The position numbers and the translations under genes are program-made. Positions 1 to 10,312 of a stretch of DNA of 62,000 bases are shown here, in pieces (position 1 is the stretch's first letter; each line of letters opens with the position of its first letter). Under the pieces are notes generated by a model. That model had not been told where the DNA came from. It worked only from the letters and a program-made list of their open reading frames with translations, and did not search any database. The stretch is from Mesostigma viride (Eukaryota; Streptophyta; Mesostigmatophyceae; Mesostigmatales; Mesostigmataceae): NCBI GenBank assembly GCA_009746045.1, contig RPFO01000026.1, forward strand, positions 3,901,399-3,963,398. The letters run 5' to 3'.

Positions 1-1045
1 AACCAGTCAAGCCCATCTTTATGCTCAGCTAGATTTTTGGAGGCCTTTCTTGGAAGAAAAATGGTAATAGCCACCACTAAGCTGAATGAAAGATACATCC
101 TGGCTGATTGCCAACCCACTCAAAGGAATGAAATGCACATGATAATGTTTTTCAAGTCCAACGGCCGTTGGCTCACAACCCCCCTCTGGGAAGGGTGGAT
201 GCCTTACGAACCAGTCAAGCCCATCTTTATGCTCAGCTAGATTTTTGGAGGCCTTTCTTGGAAGAAAAATGGTAAATAGCCACCACTAAGCTGCATGAAA
301 GACACATCCTGCTTATTGCCACCAAATGAAACGAATGAAATGCACATGATAATGTTTTTCAAGTCCAACGGCCGTTGGCTCACAACCCCCCTCTGGGAAG
401 GGTGGATGCCTTACGAACCAGTCAACCACATCTTTATGCTCAGCTAGATTTTTGGAGGCCTTTCTTGGAAGGCACATGGTAATAGCCACACAAAGCTGCA
501 TGAAAGACACATCCTGCCTTACTGCCACCCAATGAAACGAATGAAATGCACATGATAATGTTTTTCCAATTCCAACGGCCGTTGGCTCACAACCCCCCTG
601 TGGGAAGGGTGGATGCCTTACGAACCAGTCAAGCCCATCTTTATGCTCAGCTAGTTTTTTTGGAGGCCTTTCTAGGAGAAAAATGGTAAATAGCCACCAC
701 TAGCTGCATGAAAGACACATCCTGCCTTATTGCCACCCAATTAAACGAATGAAATGCACATGATAATGTTTTTCCAATTCCAACGGCCGTTTGCTCACAA
801 CCCCCCTGTGGGAAGGGTGGATGCCTTACGAACCAGTCAAGCCCCATCTTTATGCTCAGCTAGTTTTTTTGGAGGCCTTTCTAGGAGAAAAATGGTAAAT
901 AGCCACCACTAAGCTGCATGAAAGACACATCCTGGCTGCTTGCCACCCTATCAAACGAATAAAAAGCACATGATAATGTTTTTCCAATTCCAACGGCCGT
1001 TGGCTCACAACCCCCTTCGGGTAGAGGCCTTACGGACCAGTCAGA
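1..1045. repeat. 207-bp tandem repeat, five copies
   Basis: The phrase starting AACCAGTCAAGCCCATC recurs at 1, 209, 416, 623 and 831, giving a period of 207-208 bp. A degenerate end lies near 1034. Each unit carries one CCAACGGCCGTTGG palindrome (158, 365, 572, a one-base variant at 780, and 990). The window opens inside the array, so its left end is not visible. The short ORFs inside are repeat translations, not genes. Confidence 0.95.
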
Positions 1046-1395
1046 AATGGTGTCCACCAAGCTATTCCCCCACACCCACAGTTGTCCTTGTCCACATACC
1101 TTTCCAGTACAGTTGTCCTCAGCTTCTCAGCAACGGGCGACTCCTCTCCTTCTTGATGCCTTGACAGATATCACATAAACAAAACACGATCACGAGAGCA
1201 TCAGGATTGTTAGAGGTTTCCTCCATCAACGACCGTAAGATACACACACCTCAAAAACCAACTTTCTTGTCCTCCCAAATAACATATGTTTTTAAATGTA
1301 AAATAAATCACATTCATATTCTGTCACTTGATTTAACCACACAATTGTTCAGGTCCAACGCCCGTTGGCATTACGCCTCTTCCCGGTAAAATACT
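1046..1395. other. intergenic, no gene seen
   Basis: No convincing ORF, RNA gene or repeat array. It contains one degenerate copy of the 14-bp palindrome near 1354 (CCAACGCCCGTTGG). Confidence 0.6.
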
Positions 1396-1533
1396 ATTTA
1401 TTGCTCCAACCCCACAAGAAACTCGTTCCGGACCTGTTCGAAGCGAAGAGCACTGCCAGGGATCGGAGTCGAGCCAGATTTGTGTGCGGAACATGATGGC
1501 TGGCCTACTGGTGTGGAGCAATAATGTCGACAT
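1396..1533. mobile_element. MITE-like element, rearranged copy
   Basis: It begins ATTTATTGCTCCAACCCC, and its first ~57 bp closely match the left arm of the element at 28232-28446. It ends with a short inverted match (GGTGTGGAGCAATAAT). The internal segment (1476-1508) matches the inside of the 28.2-kb copy in the opposite orientation. I read it as a non-autonomous foldback or MITE-like element that has lost most of its right arm. It has no coding capacity. Confidence 0.65.
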
Positions 1534-1922
1534 TTTCAGTGACTGTTCAGCCTAAAAAAATAACAAGCAGATGCGACGGCCCCCCATTAAACAAATTATC
1601 CACCACTGTTGCGCTACACTAGCAATGTTTGTCAAGGTCCAACGGCCGTTGGCATCAAATAAATCACAACCATTGGTCACTCCATTTAACCAATACCCAC
1701 AACTTTTTAACCACACTAGAAATGTTTTTTGAGGTCCAACGGCCGTTGGAATCCAAAAAATGCCGAATTCATGTCAAATTTATATAAATGTGACAGTTGA
1801 CAGAATTAGAGATAATTAAATCATCAAATCCAGCTTTAGCCATCAGCCTTACCCATCAGCAAAAATTGGCGAATTTCATTCAATATTAGAATTCAAAATT
1901 TATTAATGAAATTTATGTTTCA
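1534..1922. other. intergenic with two 14-bp palindromes
   Basis: AT-rich spacer with CCAACGGCCGTTGG at 1639 and 1737. No gene seen. It lies downstream of the minus-strand F-box gene. Confidence 0.6.
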
Positions 1923-2864
1923 TCATTCAACCTCTTCAGAATCCAAACACAACATCATGTCCCCTTTCCACTTGTACATACTACTCTCGGCCAAATACAG
2001 CAAGCGTGCCTTCTTCCCCCCAAAAAACTTGAGATAATCCGGTGTGAAGATTGTTCCGCTGAGGACCTGCATAGCTAACTCCACCAAAACGCTTGCCATA
2101 TCCTCCTCCCTACACCTCCTCTCTAATAAGGCCTTCATGTCTGCGTTCTCATCAAATCCCATGATCAGAACTGCACATGCCATTCCTCCCCCCTCCAGAG
2201 GCAGCCCCTCCAAAAGCTTCACCCATTCTGCCTCCCTACGCGCTCTCCTCCCCGGAGGAAAAAAAATGTCCTCATCCGGGTCATAAGGAGTATCGCAGAA
2301 CCAGAAAATGCTCCTTAACCCCCATAGTTCATAATTATCGTACAAGTCATCCATTTCCTTTCCCAATTGGCGTAAGCGAGCTGTCCACCCCCTCCAATTC
2401 CTCTCCAACACACGTCTCCTCTCAGCACGCTCGGACCTGAACAACCCTCCCATCGTCCTTGCTCGTGCATGTCCCTCTGGTGCTGGCTGGCGTCCTAACA
2501 CCTCCTCAACTTCTTCACAATATACCTTAAAATACATTCCCCTTGTGACGAGTGTGTAGGGGGTGATATCAGCGCTTGCACACTTTACTTGCCCGCCATA
2601 CAATTCTCGGAAAAGAGACTCAGTTATCAATGTACGAGGACCATCCCCGAATGCGTCCACGAACCCAGAAATTAACTTAAAGCTGAATTGGGGTTCATAC
2701 CTCCCCGACACCGCTTCCCTAGCCCCTCTACAAACTGCTTCAAAGCGGGCTACGTCGGGCGCCTCCATAAAAGCTGCGACTTCGGTCCAAATTTCCCACG
2801 GCAGTGAGATATCCCCTTCCATTATCGGCCCCGACGTCAAACTTGTCCCCTCTGCACATAACAT
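1923..2864 (-). CDS. F-box-like protein
   Basis: A 313-residue minus-strand ORF. The stretch near residues 20-50 has the F-box pattern: LPWEIWTEVAAFM, then D..R...VCRGAR. F-box proteins usually recruit substrates to SCF ubiquitin ligases through Skp1. The remainder shows no leucine-rich or kelch repeats, so the substrate side is unrecognised. The acidic C-terminus ends SEEVE. Two starts are possible: residue 1 or Met15 (MEGDISLPWEIW); the second puts the F-box at the very N-terminus, as is usual. An AG just upstream of codon 5 could also be a splice acceptor. It lies in a minus-strand block with the MYND gene, separated by about 360 bp that carries a degenerate 14-bp palindrome. Confidence 0.65.
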   Translation of the reverse strand: MLCAEGTSLTSGPIMEGDISLPWEIWTEVAAFMEAPDVARFEAVCRGAREAVSGRYEPQFSFKLISGFVDAFGDGPRTLITESLFRELYGGQVKCASADITPYTLVTRGMYFKVYCEEVEEVLGRQPAPEGHARARTMGGLFRSERAERRRVLERNWRGWTARLRQLGKEMDDLYDNYELWGLRSIFWFCDTPYDPDEDIFFPPGRRARREAEWVKLLEGLPLEGGGMACAVLIMGFDENADMKALLERRCREEDMASVLVELAMQVLSGTIFTPDYLKFFGGKKARLLYLAESSMYKWKGDMMLCLDSEEVE

Positions 2865-3226
2865 ACATCGACGTCCATCCTTAAAAAAAAATGAGGTTTT
2901 GTCGGAAAGAAAATATGCAAACGTTAGGCGAGGTTTCCAATCCCTAACGGCCGTTGGGTCACTAATTGTTGTTTAACCCACTACAGTCGCATGAGAGAAA
3001 ACGAAAGTCAATTTTATTCCAATTTCAAAGTGAAAGGAGAATCCACTATTACACCATTTTACAACACAAATCAGGTCAATTTTATTCCAATTTCAAAGTA
3101 AAAAGAGAATTCACCATTACACCATTTTACAACACAAATCAGGACTACATACACAAATTTCAAACCCAAAATGCGTCCAGTTATCCAACCTCAAAAGCAA
3201 ATTATTACTCTACATTTCCAGTTTTT
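2865..3226. repeat. spacer with short direct duplication
   Basis: Between the F-box and MYND genes. A ~65-bp phrase around GTCAATTTTATTCCAATTTC is duplicated (3006-3070 and 3076-3142). A near-copy of the 14-bp palindrome, CTAACGGCCGTTGG, lies at 2943. No gene seen. Confidence 0.7.
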
Positions 3227-4027
3227 CTATGAGGAAGAACCGTAGTAGAAGGTGAAGGAGAAGTCGACCTCAGAGAAGTCGACCTGAGTTCCATCCAGTA
3301 TGGTCGTCCTGTTTACCCCCCTTATCACCCCTGCCAGCCCCTCCCTTGCTTGCCTCAGACGTTCGCATCTATCCTTATGCCTACTCCAGTCAGCACGCTG
3401 GCACTCCTCACTGCAATATCTGGCATCCCTACATCCTCTACACCACTTCTGAGGGCCTGTTTGGCACCCACACCCCTCCTTGGAGCAATTTCGCATACCA
3501 CGCATGGGGTCCCCATCCCTCACGATCGGGTCAGAGAGCAAGAAAAGGTTCATGTTGAGGGGTACTTCTGCCCCTACACACGCGTCAGCCCTCACGCGCA
3601 GGGAAGACGTAACATTCGGGTAAAATGCGCGCCCGTAGGTGCACCCAACCTGAGCCCCTTCCTCTTCCCCCAACTCTATCTTTGGCCCCTTTGTAATGAA
3701 CGACACCAAAAGGCGGAACTCCCTCGTTGGGTCTATTGGCGCTCTTAGATCCATCTGTGGTACGAAAAAACCCTGTTGAATACAGAAGTTCATATCAGCT
3801 AGCTGGGCGTACACAACCCTCTCCATTTGGCTGAACGAATCAAACGCCAATAAAACGGCCAAGTGGCGGCCTGTCTTCTCCTGCGCGACACGAACTTCCT
3901 CGAATATGACACGCGACAGGAAGCGAACTTGTTTGTAAACGTTTTGAAGGACGCTTCCGTAGACTTCATTCACGATCTCGGACTCATTCGCGATCTCGGC
4001 CATCTTTTTCAGGGAAAAAACGAACAA
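3227..4027 (-). CDS. MYND zinc-finger protein
   Basis: A 266-residue minus-strand ORF with a clear MYND-type zinc finger at about residues 181-221. Its ligands are C181, C186/C188, C196, C199, C205, C209, H217 and C221, with the signature YCSEECQRADWSRHKDRC. MYND fingers mediate protein-protein contacts, often in chromatin or transcription factors. No SET domain is visible, so this is not a SMYD methyltransferase. The preceding 180 residues are unrecognised. Met9 (MAEIANESE) is the likelier start, because the first eight codons read like a spliced or untranslated leader. The C-terminus is short and ends in serines. Confidence 0.75.
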   Translation of the reverse strand: MFVFSLKKMAEIANESEIVNEVYGSVLQNVYKQVRFLSRVIFEEVRVAQEKTGRHLAVLLAFDSFSQMERVVYAQLADMNFCIQQGFFVPQMDLRAPIDPTREFRLLVSFITKGPKIELGEEEGAQVGCTYGRAFYPNVTSSLRVRADACVGAEVPLNMNLFLLSDPIVRDGDPMRGMRNCSKEGCGCQTGPQKWCRGCRDARYCSEECQRADWSRHKDRCERLRQAREGLAGVIRGVNRTTILDGTQVDFSEVDFSFTFYYGSSS

Positions 4028-4183
4028 AAAGATTTACATCGCGGCCAAAAAAACGCGTTTTCCCATTAGTGTGTTTGCCTAATTTATTGTAATCATTCAT
4101 TTTTAAAACAGTCAGGTCCTTCACAACCTCAGAAAATGATTTCATTAAATTGGCATATACATTTAAAAACATCTTAGGTCGCA

Positions 4184-4477
4184 CTACTTTTTGCGTTTCA
4201 GTTTACGTTTGTTTCCCGGTTGAATAAAGTTGACACCATCCCCTTCATCGTCGGAAATTAAGGCCGGCATTTCGTCCACTTCAGCTTGTACATCATCTTT
4301 TTTCATCACAACCATGGCTGGAATTGAATCCCAAAATTTCTCAATCGCTCTAACAACTTCGGCTGGCAGTTTTTTGGCCCCCCGTTCAACTGCCTCTCTC
4401 TCCTGGTTCGACACCGAAACGTCCTTGTCTTTCTCCATTGAAAAAAACTGCACGTGAAGCACAACTGGCACAACCAA
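4184..4477 (-). CDS. small protein with basic tail, unknown
   Basis: A 97-residue minus-strand ORF; an internal start at Met14 (MEKDKDVSV) is likelier. It is charged and acidic in the middle (ISDDEGDG) and ends GNKRKLKRKK, a plausible nuclear-localisation tail. No family recognised. The 156-bp gap to the MYND start is AT-rich, so this could be a separate gene or a 5' exon of a longer one. Moderate to low confidence that it is coding. Confidence 0.4.
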   Translation of the reverse strand: MVVPVVLHVQFFSMEKDKDVSVSNQEREAVERGAKKLPAEVVRAIEKFWDSIPAMVVMKKDDVQAEVDEMPALISDDEGDGVNFIQPGNKRKLKRKK

Positions 4478-5018
4478 TGTAAGTAAACCTAGTAACTTCA
4501 GGGGCGGATTAATTCATCAGCCGGAGTACAATTTTATTTTACAACGCCAACGGCCGTTGGCATTACAGCAATGAAGTTAAGATAAAAACGTCGTAATGCA
4601 ACGGCTGATAAAACTGGCGTATAATCAATAACGCAAAAAAAATTGGCAAGAACTTTTTTTTGGAGGTCCAACGGCCGTTGGCATCACGTAAATCACAACA
4701 GCAATGATGGAAACTGATTTTGCAAGTCCAACGGCCGTTGGCATCAAGAAAATCAGAAGAGGGAGCGACTGCCCAAAAAACGCATAATAATAAAACAAGT
4801 ACCTTGCAGGTGGTTGACAGACGCGAATCTTGTGTGGCGACGTGGAATCTGCAAGGAATGCGCAAAAACGTTGCAATCAGAATTACAAGGATTACATATT
4901 TTCCACATTTAGTTTTTCAGGTCCAACGGCCGTTGGCATGAGATTAATAAGAATACCACTACATGCGTGTGAGAAAATTGTGCCGGGTGACAGAATTAAA
5001 TCCAAGTTGCCCAGCAGG
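4478..5018. repeat. spacer with four 14-bp palindromes
   Basis: CCAACGGCCGTTGG occurs at 4547, 4668, 4728 and 4923, usually as AGGTCC..TTGGCAT, each preceded by a T-rich stretch. No credible ORF. It may include 5' untranslated exons or introns of the minus-strand genes, or be intergenic. Confidence 0.7.
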
Positions 5019-5515
5019 TGGGAGGGAGGGAGGGAGGGAGGGAGGGAGGGAAGGAGGGAAGGAGGGAGGTAGGGAAGGAGGGAAGGAGGGAAGTAGGGAG
5101 GGAGGGAGGAGGGAGGGAGGGAGGAGGGAGGGAAGGAGGGAAGGAGGGAAGGAGGGAAGAAGGGAAGGAGGAAGGAGGGAAGGAGGGAAGGAGGGAAAGG
5201 AGTAGGGAAGGAGGAGGGAAGGAGGGAAGGAGGGAAGGAGGGAAGAAGGGAAGGAGGAAGGAGGGAAGGAGGAAGGAGGGAAAGGAGTAGGGAAGGAGGA
5301 GGGAAGGAGGGAAGGAGGGAAGGAGGGAAGGAGGGAAGGAGGGAAGGAGGGAAGGAGGGAAGGAGGAAGGAGGGAAGGAGGGAAGGAGGGAAGGAGGGAA
5401 GGAGGGAAGGAGGGAAGGAGGGAAGGAGGGAAGGAGGGAAGGAGGGAAGGAGGGAAGGAGGGAAGGAGGGAAGGAGGGAAGGAGGGAAGGAGGGAAGGAG
5501 GGAAGGAGGGAAGGA
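5019..5515. repeat. GGGA/GGAA purine tract
   Basis: About 500 bp of almost pure purine on the plus strand, from GGGAGGGA to GGAAGGAGGGA repeats. Long proline/serine-leucine ORFs on the minus strand are translations of this tract and not genes. It runs directly into the 30-bp satellite. Confidence 0.97.
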
Positions 5516-7696
5516 TAAATACCTAGGGGGGGTGCTGGCATGCATAAATACCTAGGGGGGTGCTGGCAAGCATAAATACGTCGGGTGGGGTGCTGGCATG
5601 CATAAATACCTAGGGGGGGGCTGGCATGCATAAATACCTAGGGGGGGTGCTGGCATGCATAAATACCTAGGGGGGGTGCTGGCATGCATAAATACCTAGG
5701 GGGGGTGCTGGCATGCATAAATACCTAGGGGGGGTGCTGGCATGCATAAATACCTAGGGGGGGTGCTGGCATGCATAAATACCTAGAGGGGTGCTGGCAT
5801 GCATAAATACCGAGGGGGGGTGCTGGCAAGCATAAATACCTAGGGGGGGGTGCTGGCATGCATAAATACCTAGGGGGGGTGCTGGCATGCATAAATACCT
5901 AGGGGGGGTGCTGGCATGCATAAATACCTAGGGGGGTGCTGGCATGCATAAATACCTAGAAGGGGGTGCTGGCATGCATAAATACCTAGGGGGGGTGCTG
6001 GCATGCATAAATACCTAGGGGGGTGCTGGCATGCATAAATACCTATGGGGGGGTGCTGGCATGCATAAATACCTATGGGGGGGTGCTGGCATGCATAAAT
6101 ACCTAGGGGGGTGCTGGCATGCATAAATACCTATGGGGGGTGCTGGCATGCATAAATACCTAGGGGGGTGCTGGCATGCATAAATACCTAGGGGGGGGTG
6201 CTGGCATGCATAAATACCTAGGGGGGGTGCTGGCAAGCATAAATACGTCGGGTGGGGTGCTGGCATGCATAAATACCTAGGGGGGGGGCTGGCATGCATA
6301 AATACCTAGGGGGGGTGCTGGCATGCATAAATACCTAGGGGGGGTGCTGGCATGCATAAATACCTAGGGGGGTGCTGGCATGCATAAATACCTAGGGGGG
6401 GTGCTGGCATGCATAAATACGTCGGGGGGTGCTGGCATGCATAAATACCTAGGGGGGGTGCTGGCATGCATAAATACCTAGGGGGTGCTGGCATGCATAA
6501 ATACCTAGGGGGGGTGCTGGCATGCATAAATACCTAGAGGGGTGCTGGCATGCATAAATACCGAGGGGGGTGCTGGCATGCATAAATACCTAGAGGGGGT
6601 GCTGGCATGCATAAATACCGAGGGGGGGGTGCTGGCATGCATAAATACCTAGGGGGGGGTGCTGGCATGCATAAATACATGTGGGGGTGCTGGCATGCAT
6701 AAATACCTAGGGGGGGTGCTGGCATGCATAAATACCTAGGGGGGTGCTGGCATGCATAAATACCGAGGGGGGGTGCTGGCATGCATAAATACCTAGAAGG
6801 GGGGGCTGGCATGCATAAATACCTAGGGGGGTGCTGGCAAGCATAAATACGTCGGGGGGGTGCTGGCATGCATAAATACCTAGGGGGGTGCTGGCATGCA
6901 TAAATACCTAGGGGGGGGTGCTGGCATGCATAAATACCTAGGGGGGGTGCTGGCATGCATAAATACCTAGGGGGGGTGCTGGCATGCATAAATACCTAGG
7001 GGGGTGCTGGCATGCATAAATACCGAGGGGGGGTGCTGGCATGCATAAATACCTAGAGGGGGTGCTGGCATGCATAAATACCGAGGGGGGGTGCTGGCAT
7101 GCATAAATACCTAGGGGGGGTGCTGGCATGCATAAATACATGTGGGGGTGCTGGCATGCATAAATACCTAGGGGGGGTGCTGGCATGCATAAATACCGAG
7201 GGGGGTGCTGGCATGCATAAATACCGAGGGGGGGATGCTGGCATGAATAAATACCTAGGGGGGGTGCTGGCATGCATAAATACCTAGGGGGGGTGCTGGC
7301 ATGCATAAATACCTAGGGGGGGTGCTGGCATGCATAAATACCTAGGGGGGGGTGCTGGCATGCATAAATACCTATGGGGGGGTGCTGGCATGCATAAATA
7401 CCTAGGGGGGTGCTGGCATGCATAAATACCTATGGGGGGTGCTGGCATGCATAAATACCTAGGGGGGTGCTGGCATGCATAAATACCTAGGGGGGTGCTG
7501 GCAAGCATAAATACGTCGGGTGGGGTGCTGGCATGCATAAATACCTAGGGGGGGGGCTGGCATGCATAAATACCTAGGGGGGTGCTGGCATGCATAAATA
7601 CCTAGGGGGGGGTGCTGGCATGCATAAATACCTAGGGGGGTGCTGGCATGCATAAATACCTAGGGGGGGGTGCTGGCATGCATAAATACCTAGGGG

Positions 7697-7898
7697 TTCA
7701 GCTGCCACTCGTACCGTTTTTTCTGTTTTTATTTTTTAATGGGGGCCGGCCTGGGGCAGCGGCGGCGGGTGGACGAAAACTGATAGCGTTCCCGTTTGTG
7801 CATCCCGTGACCACCGGCCACCAAACGGAGGCACGACACCAAGGCAGATCAAGCACCAAAGGAAGCAGCAAGGACGTTGACGTTATTAACCAAGAATG
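7697..7898 (+). repeat. 200-bp satellite-interrupting block, type I
   Basis: A non-monomer block beginning TTCAGCTGCCACTCGTACCG and ending ACCAAGAATGG, embedded in the satellite. Further type I copies lie at about 32625-32823 and 34791-34992. All share a T-rich start, GGCCGGCCTGGGGCAGCGG and a CACGACACCAAGGCAGATC core. Open frames exist on both strands but the amino-acid sequence gives no recognisable protein. Confidence 0.9.
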
Positions 7899-8457
7899 GG
7901 GGTGCTGGCATGCATAAATACGTCGGGGGGGTGCTGGCATGCATAAATACCTAGGGGGGTGCTGGCATGCATAAATACCTAGGGGGGGTGCTGGCATGCA
8001 TAAATACCTAGAGGGGGTGCTGGCATGCATAAATACCGAGGGGGGGGTGCTGGCAAGCATAAATACCTAGGGGGGGTGCTGGCATGCATAAATACATGTG
8101 GGGGGTGCTGGCATGCATAAATACCTAGGGGGGGTGCTGGCATGCATAAATACCGAGGGGGGGTGCTGGCATGCATAAATACCGAGGGGGGATGCTGGCA
8201 TGAATAAATACCTAGGGGGGGGTGCTGGCATGCATAAATACCTAGGGGGGTGCTGGCATGCATAAATACCTAGAGGGGGTGCTGGCATGCATAAATACAT
8301 GTGGGGGGTGCTGGCATGCATAAATACCTAGGGGGGGGTGCTGGCATGCATAAATACCTAGGGGGGGTGCTGGCATGCATAAATACCTAGGGGGGGTGCT
8401 GGCATGCATAAATACCTAGGGGGGGTGCTGGCATGCATAAATACCTAGGGGGGGTGC

Positions 8458-8652
8458 TGCCATTCGTACCTTTTTTTCTGTTTTTATTTTTTAATGGGGG
8501 CCGGCCTGGGGCAGCGGCGGCGGGTGGACGAAAACTGATAGCGTTCCCGTTTGTGCATCCCGTGACCACCGGCCACCAAACGGAGGCACGACACCAAGGC
8601 AGATCAAGCACCAAAGGAAGCAGCAAGGACGTTGACGTTATTAACCAAGAAT
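8458..8652 (+). repeat. 200-bp satellite-interrupting block, type II
   Basis: Same block as at 7697 but with the left junction GCTGCCATTCGTACCT. Other type II copies lie at about 33381-33578 and 35548-35746. Each type II copy lies about 757 bp after a type I copy, so the pair is part of a higher-order repeat. Confidence 0.9.
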
Positions 8653-10016
8653 GGGGGTGCTGGCATGCATAAATACGTCGGGGGGGTGCTGGCATGCATA
8701 AATACCTAGGGGGGTGCTGGCATGCATAAATACCTAGGGGGGGTGCTGGCATGCATAAATACCTAGGGGGGTGCTGGCATGCATAAATACCTAGGGGGGT
8801 GCTGGCATGCATAAATACCTAGGGGGTGCTGGCATGCATAAATACCTAGGGGGGGTGCTGGCATGCATAAATACATGTGGGGGTGCTGGCATGCATAAAT
8901 ACCTAGGGGGGGTGCTGGCATGCATAAATACCGAGGGGGGGTGCTGGCATGCATAAATACCGAGGGGGGGATGCTGGCATGAATAAATACCTAGGGGGGG
9001 TGCTGGCATGCATAAATACCTAGAGGGGGGGCTGGCATGCATAAATACCTAGGGGGGGTGCTGGCATGCATAAATACCGAGGGGGGGTGCTGGCATGCAT
9101 AAATACCTAGGGGGGGTGCTGGCAAGCATAAATACCTAGGGGGGGTGCTGGCATGCATAAATACCTAGAGGGGGTGCTGGCATGCATAAATACCTAGGGG
9201 GGGTGCTGGCATGCATAAATACCTAGGGGGGGGTGCTGGCATGCATAAATACCTAGGGGGGGTGCTGGCATGCATAAATACCTAGGGGGGGTGCTGGCAT
9301 GCATAAATACCGAGGGGGGATGCTGGCATGAATAAATACCGAGGGGGGGATGCTGGCATGAATAAATACCTAGGGGGGGGTGCTGGCATGCATAAATACG
9401 TCGGGGGGGGTGCTGGCATGCATAAATACCTAGGGGGGGTGCTGGCATGCATAAATACCTAGGGGGGGTGCTGGCATGCATAAATACCTAGGGGGGGTGC
9501 TGGCATGCATAAATACGTCGGGTGGGGTGCTGGCATGCATAAATACCTAGGGGGGGTGCTGGCATGCATAAATACCTAGGGGGGGTGCTGGCATGCATAA
9601 ATACATGTGGGGGTGCTGGCATGCATAAATACCTAGGGGGGGGTGCTGGCATGCATAAATACCGAGGGGGGGTGCTGGCATGCATAAATACCGAGGGGGG
9701 ATGCTGGCATGAATAAATACCTAGGGGGGGTGCTGGCATGCATAAATACCTAGGGGGGTGCTGGCATGCATAAATACCTAGAGGGGGTGCTGGCATGCAT
9801 AAATACCGAGGGGGGGTGCTGGCATGCATAAATACCTAGGGGGGGGGCTGGCATGCATAAATACATGTGGGGGATGCTGGCATGCATAAATACCTAGGGG
9901 GGGTGCTGGCATGCATAAATACCTAGGGGGGGTGCTGGCATGCATAAATACCTAGGGGGGGTGCTGGCATGCATAAATACCTAGGGGGGGTGCTGGCATG
10001 CATAAATACCTAGGGG

Positions 10017-10087
10017 GTGGTCCCACGCGGAATGGGGTCATTTTTGGCGCATTTTGCAAGAAAAAAACGCTAGTTTCAATCGTCCGA
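10017..10087 (+). repeat. left terminal inverted repeat
   Basis: It starts GTGGTCCCACGCGGAAT and runs to AATCGTCCGA. Compared with the reverse complement of 29589-29650 it has one substitution plus a variable stretch near 10038-10056 that is 9 nt longer here; the rest matches. Confidence 0.88.
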
Positions 10088-10312
10088 TATCTTTTTTTCG
10101 CGCGAATTTGGCGTCCGATCGCGTATTTTCGAGCTAATTTGGTGTCATAATGCTTAATTCATGTCAATTTGAGCGTACATTCCACATCGAGAGGCTTGAA
10201 AGTTAGTAATTCATGTAAATTTTACGTGGAGAGACTCTCGAGACATCATCCTAACCTTTGTATTAACCATAGGACGAGCATTGCCAGCGCATGTCCAAGT
10301 GCTAACTTCCCC
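10088..10312. other. subterminal non-coding DNA
   Basis: Between the left terminal repeat and the stop codon of the minus-strand gene. Contains ATTCATGTCAATTT and ATTCATGTAAATTTT, a weak internal repeat. No gene seen. Confidence 0.5.

Larger units (their letters stand above)
5516..10016 (+). repeat. 30-bp satellite, left arm
   Basis: About 150 tandem monomers of 28-31 bp: TGCTGGCATGCATAAATA followed by CCTA or CCGA and a G run of 5-9. Variant cores are GTCGGG, CTATG, CTAGAAG and CATGTG. Length differences come mainly from the G run. Two copies of a ~200-bp non-monomer block interrupt the array. It ends abruptly at 10016, where the terminal inverted repeat of the 19.6-kb element begins. All ORFs here (MHAS, YACQHPP and so on) are repeat translations. 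Confidence 0.97.

Noticed and set aside
4892-5631. Pro/Ser/Leu-rich minus-strand ORFs
   Set aside because: Translation of the GGGA/GGAA purine tract.
7648-7917. A conserved 70-90-residue ORF in each 200-bp block
   Set aside because: Both strands are open, starts lie in satellite monomers, and no domain is recognisable; conservation is explained by array duplication.
5516-10016. A CRISPR array
   Set aside because: Monomers are contiguous with no unique spacers; the organism is eukaryotic and no cas-like genes are present.
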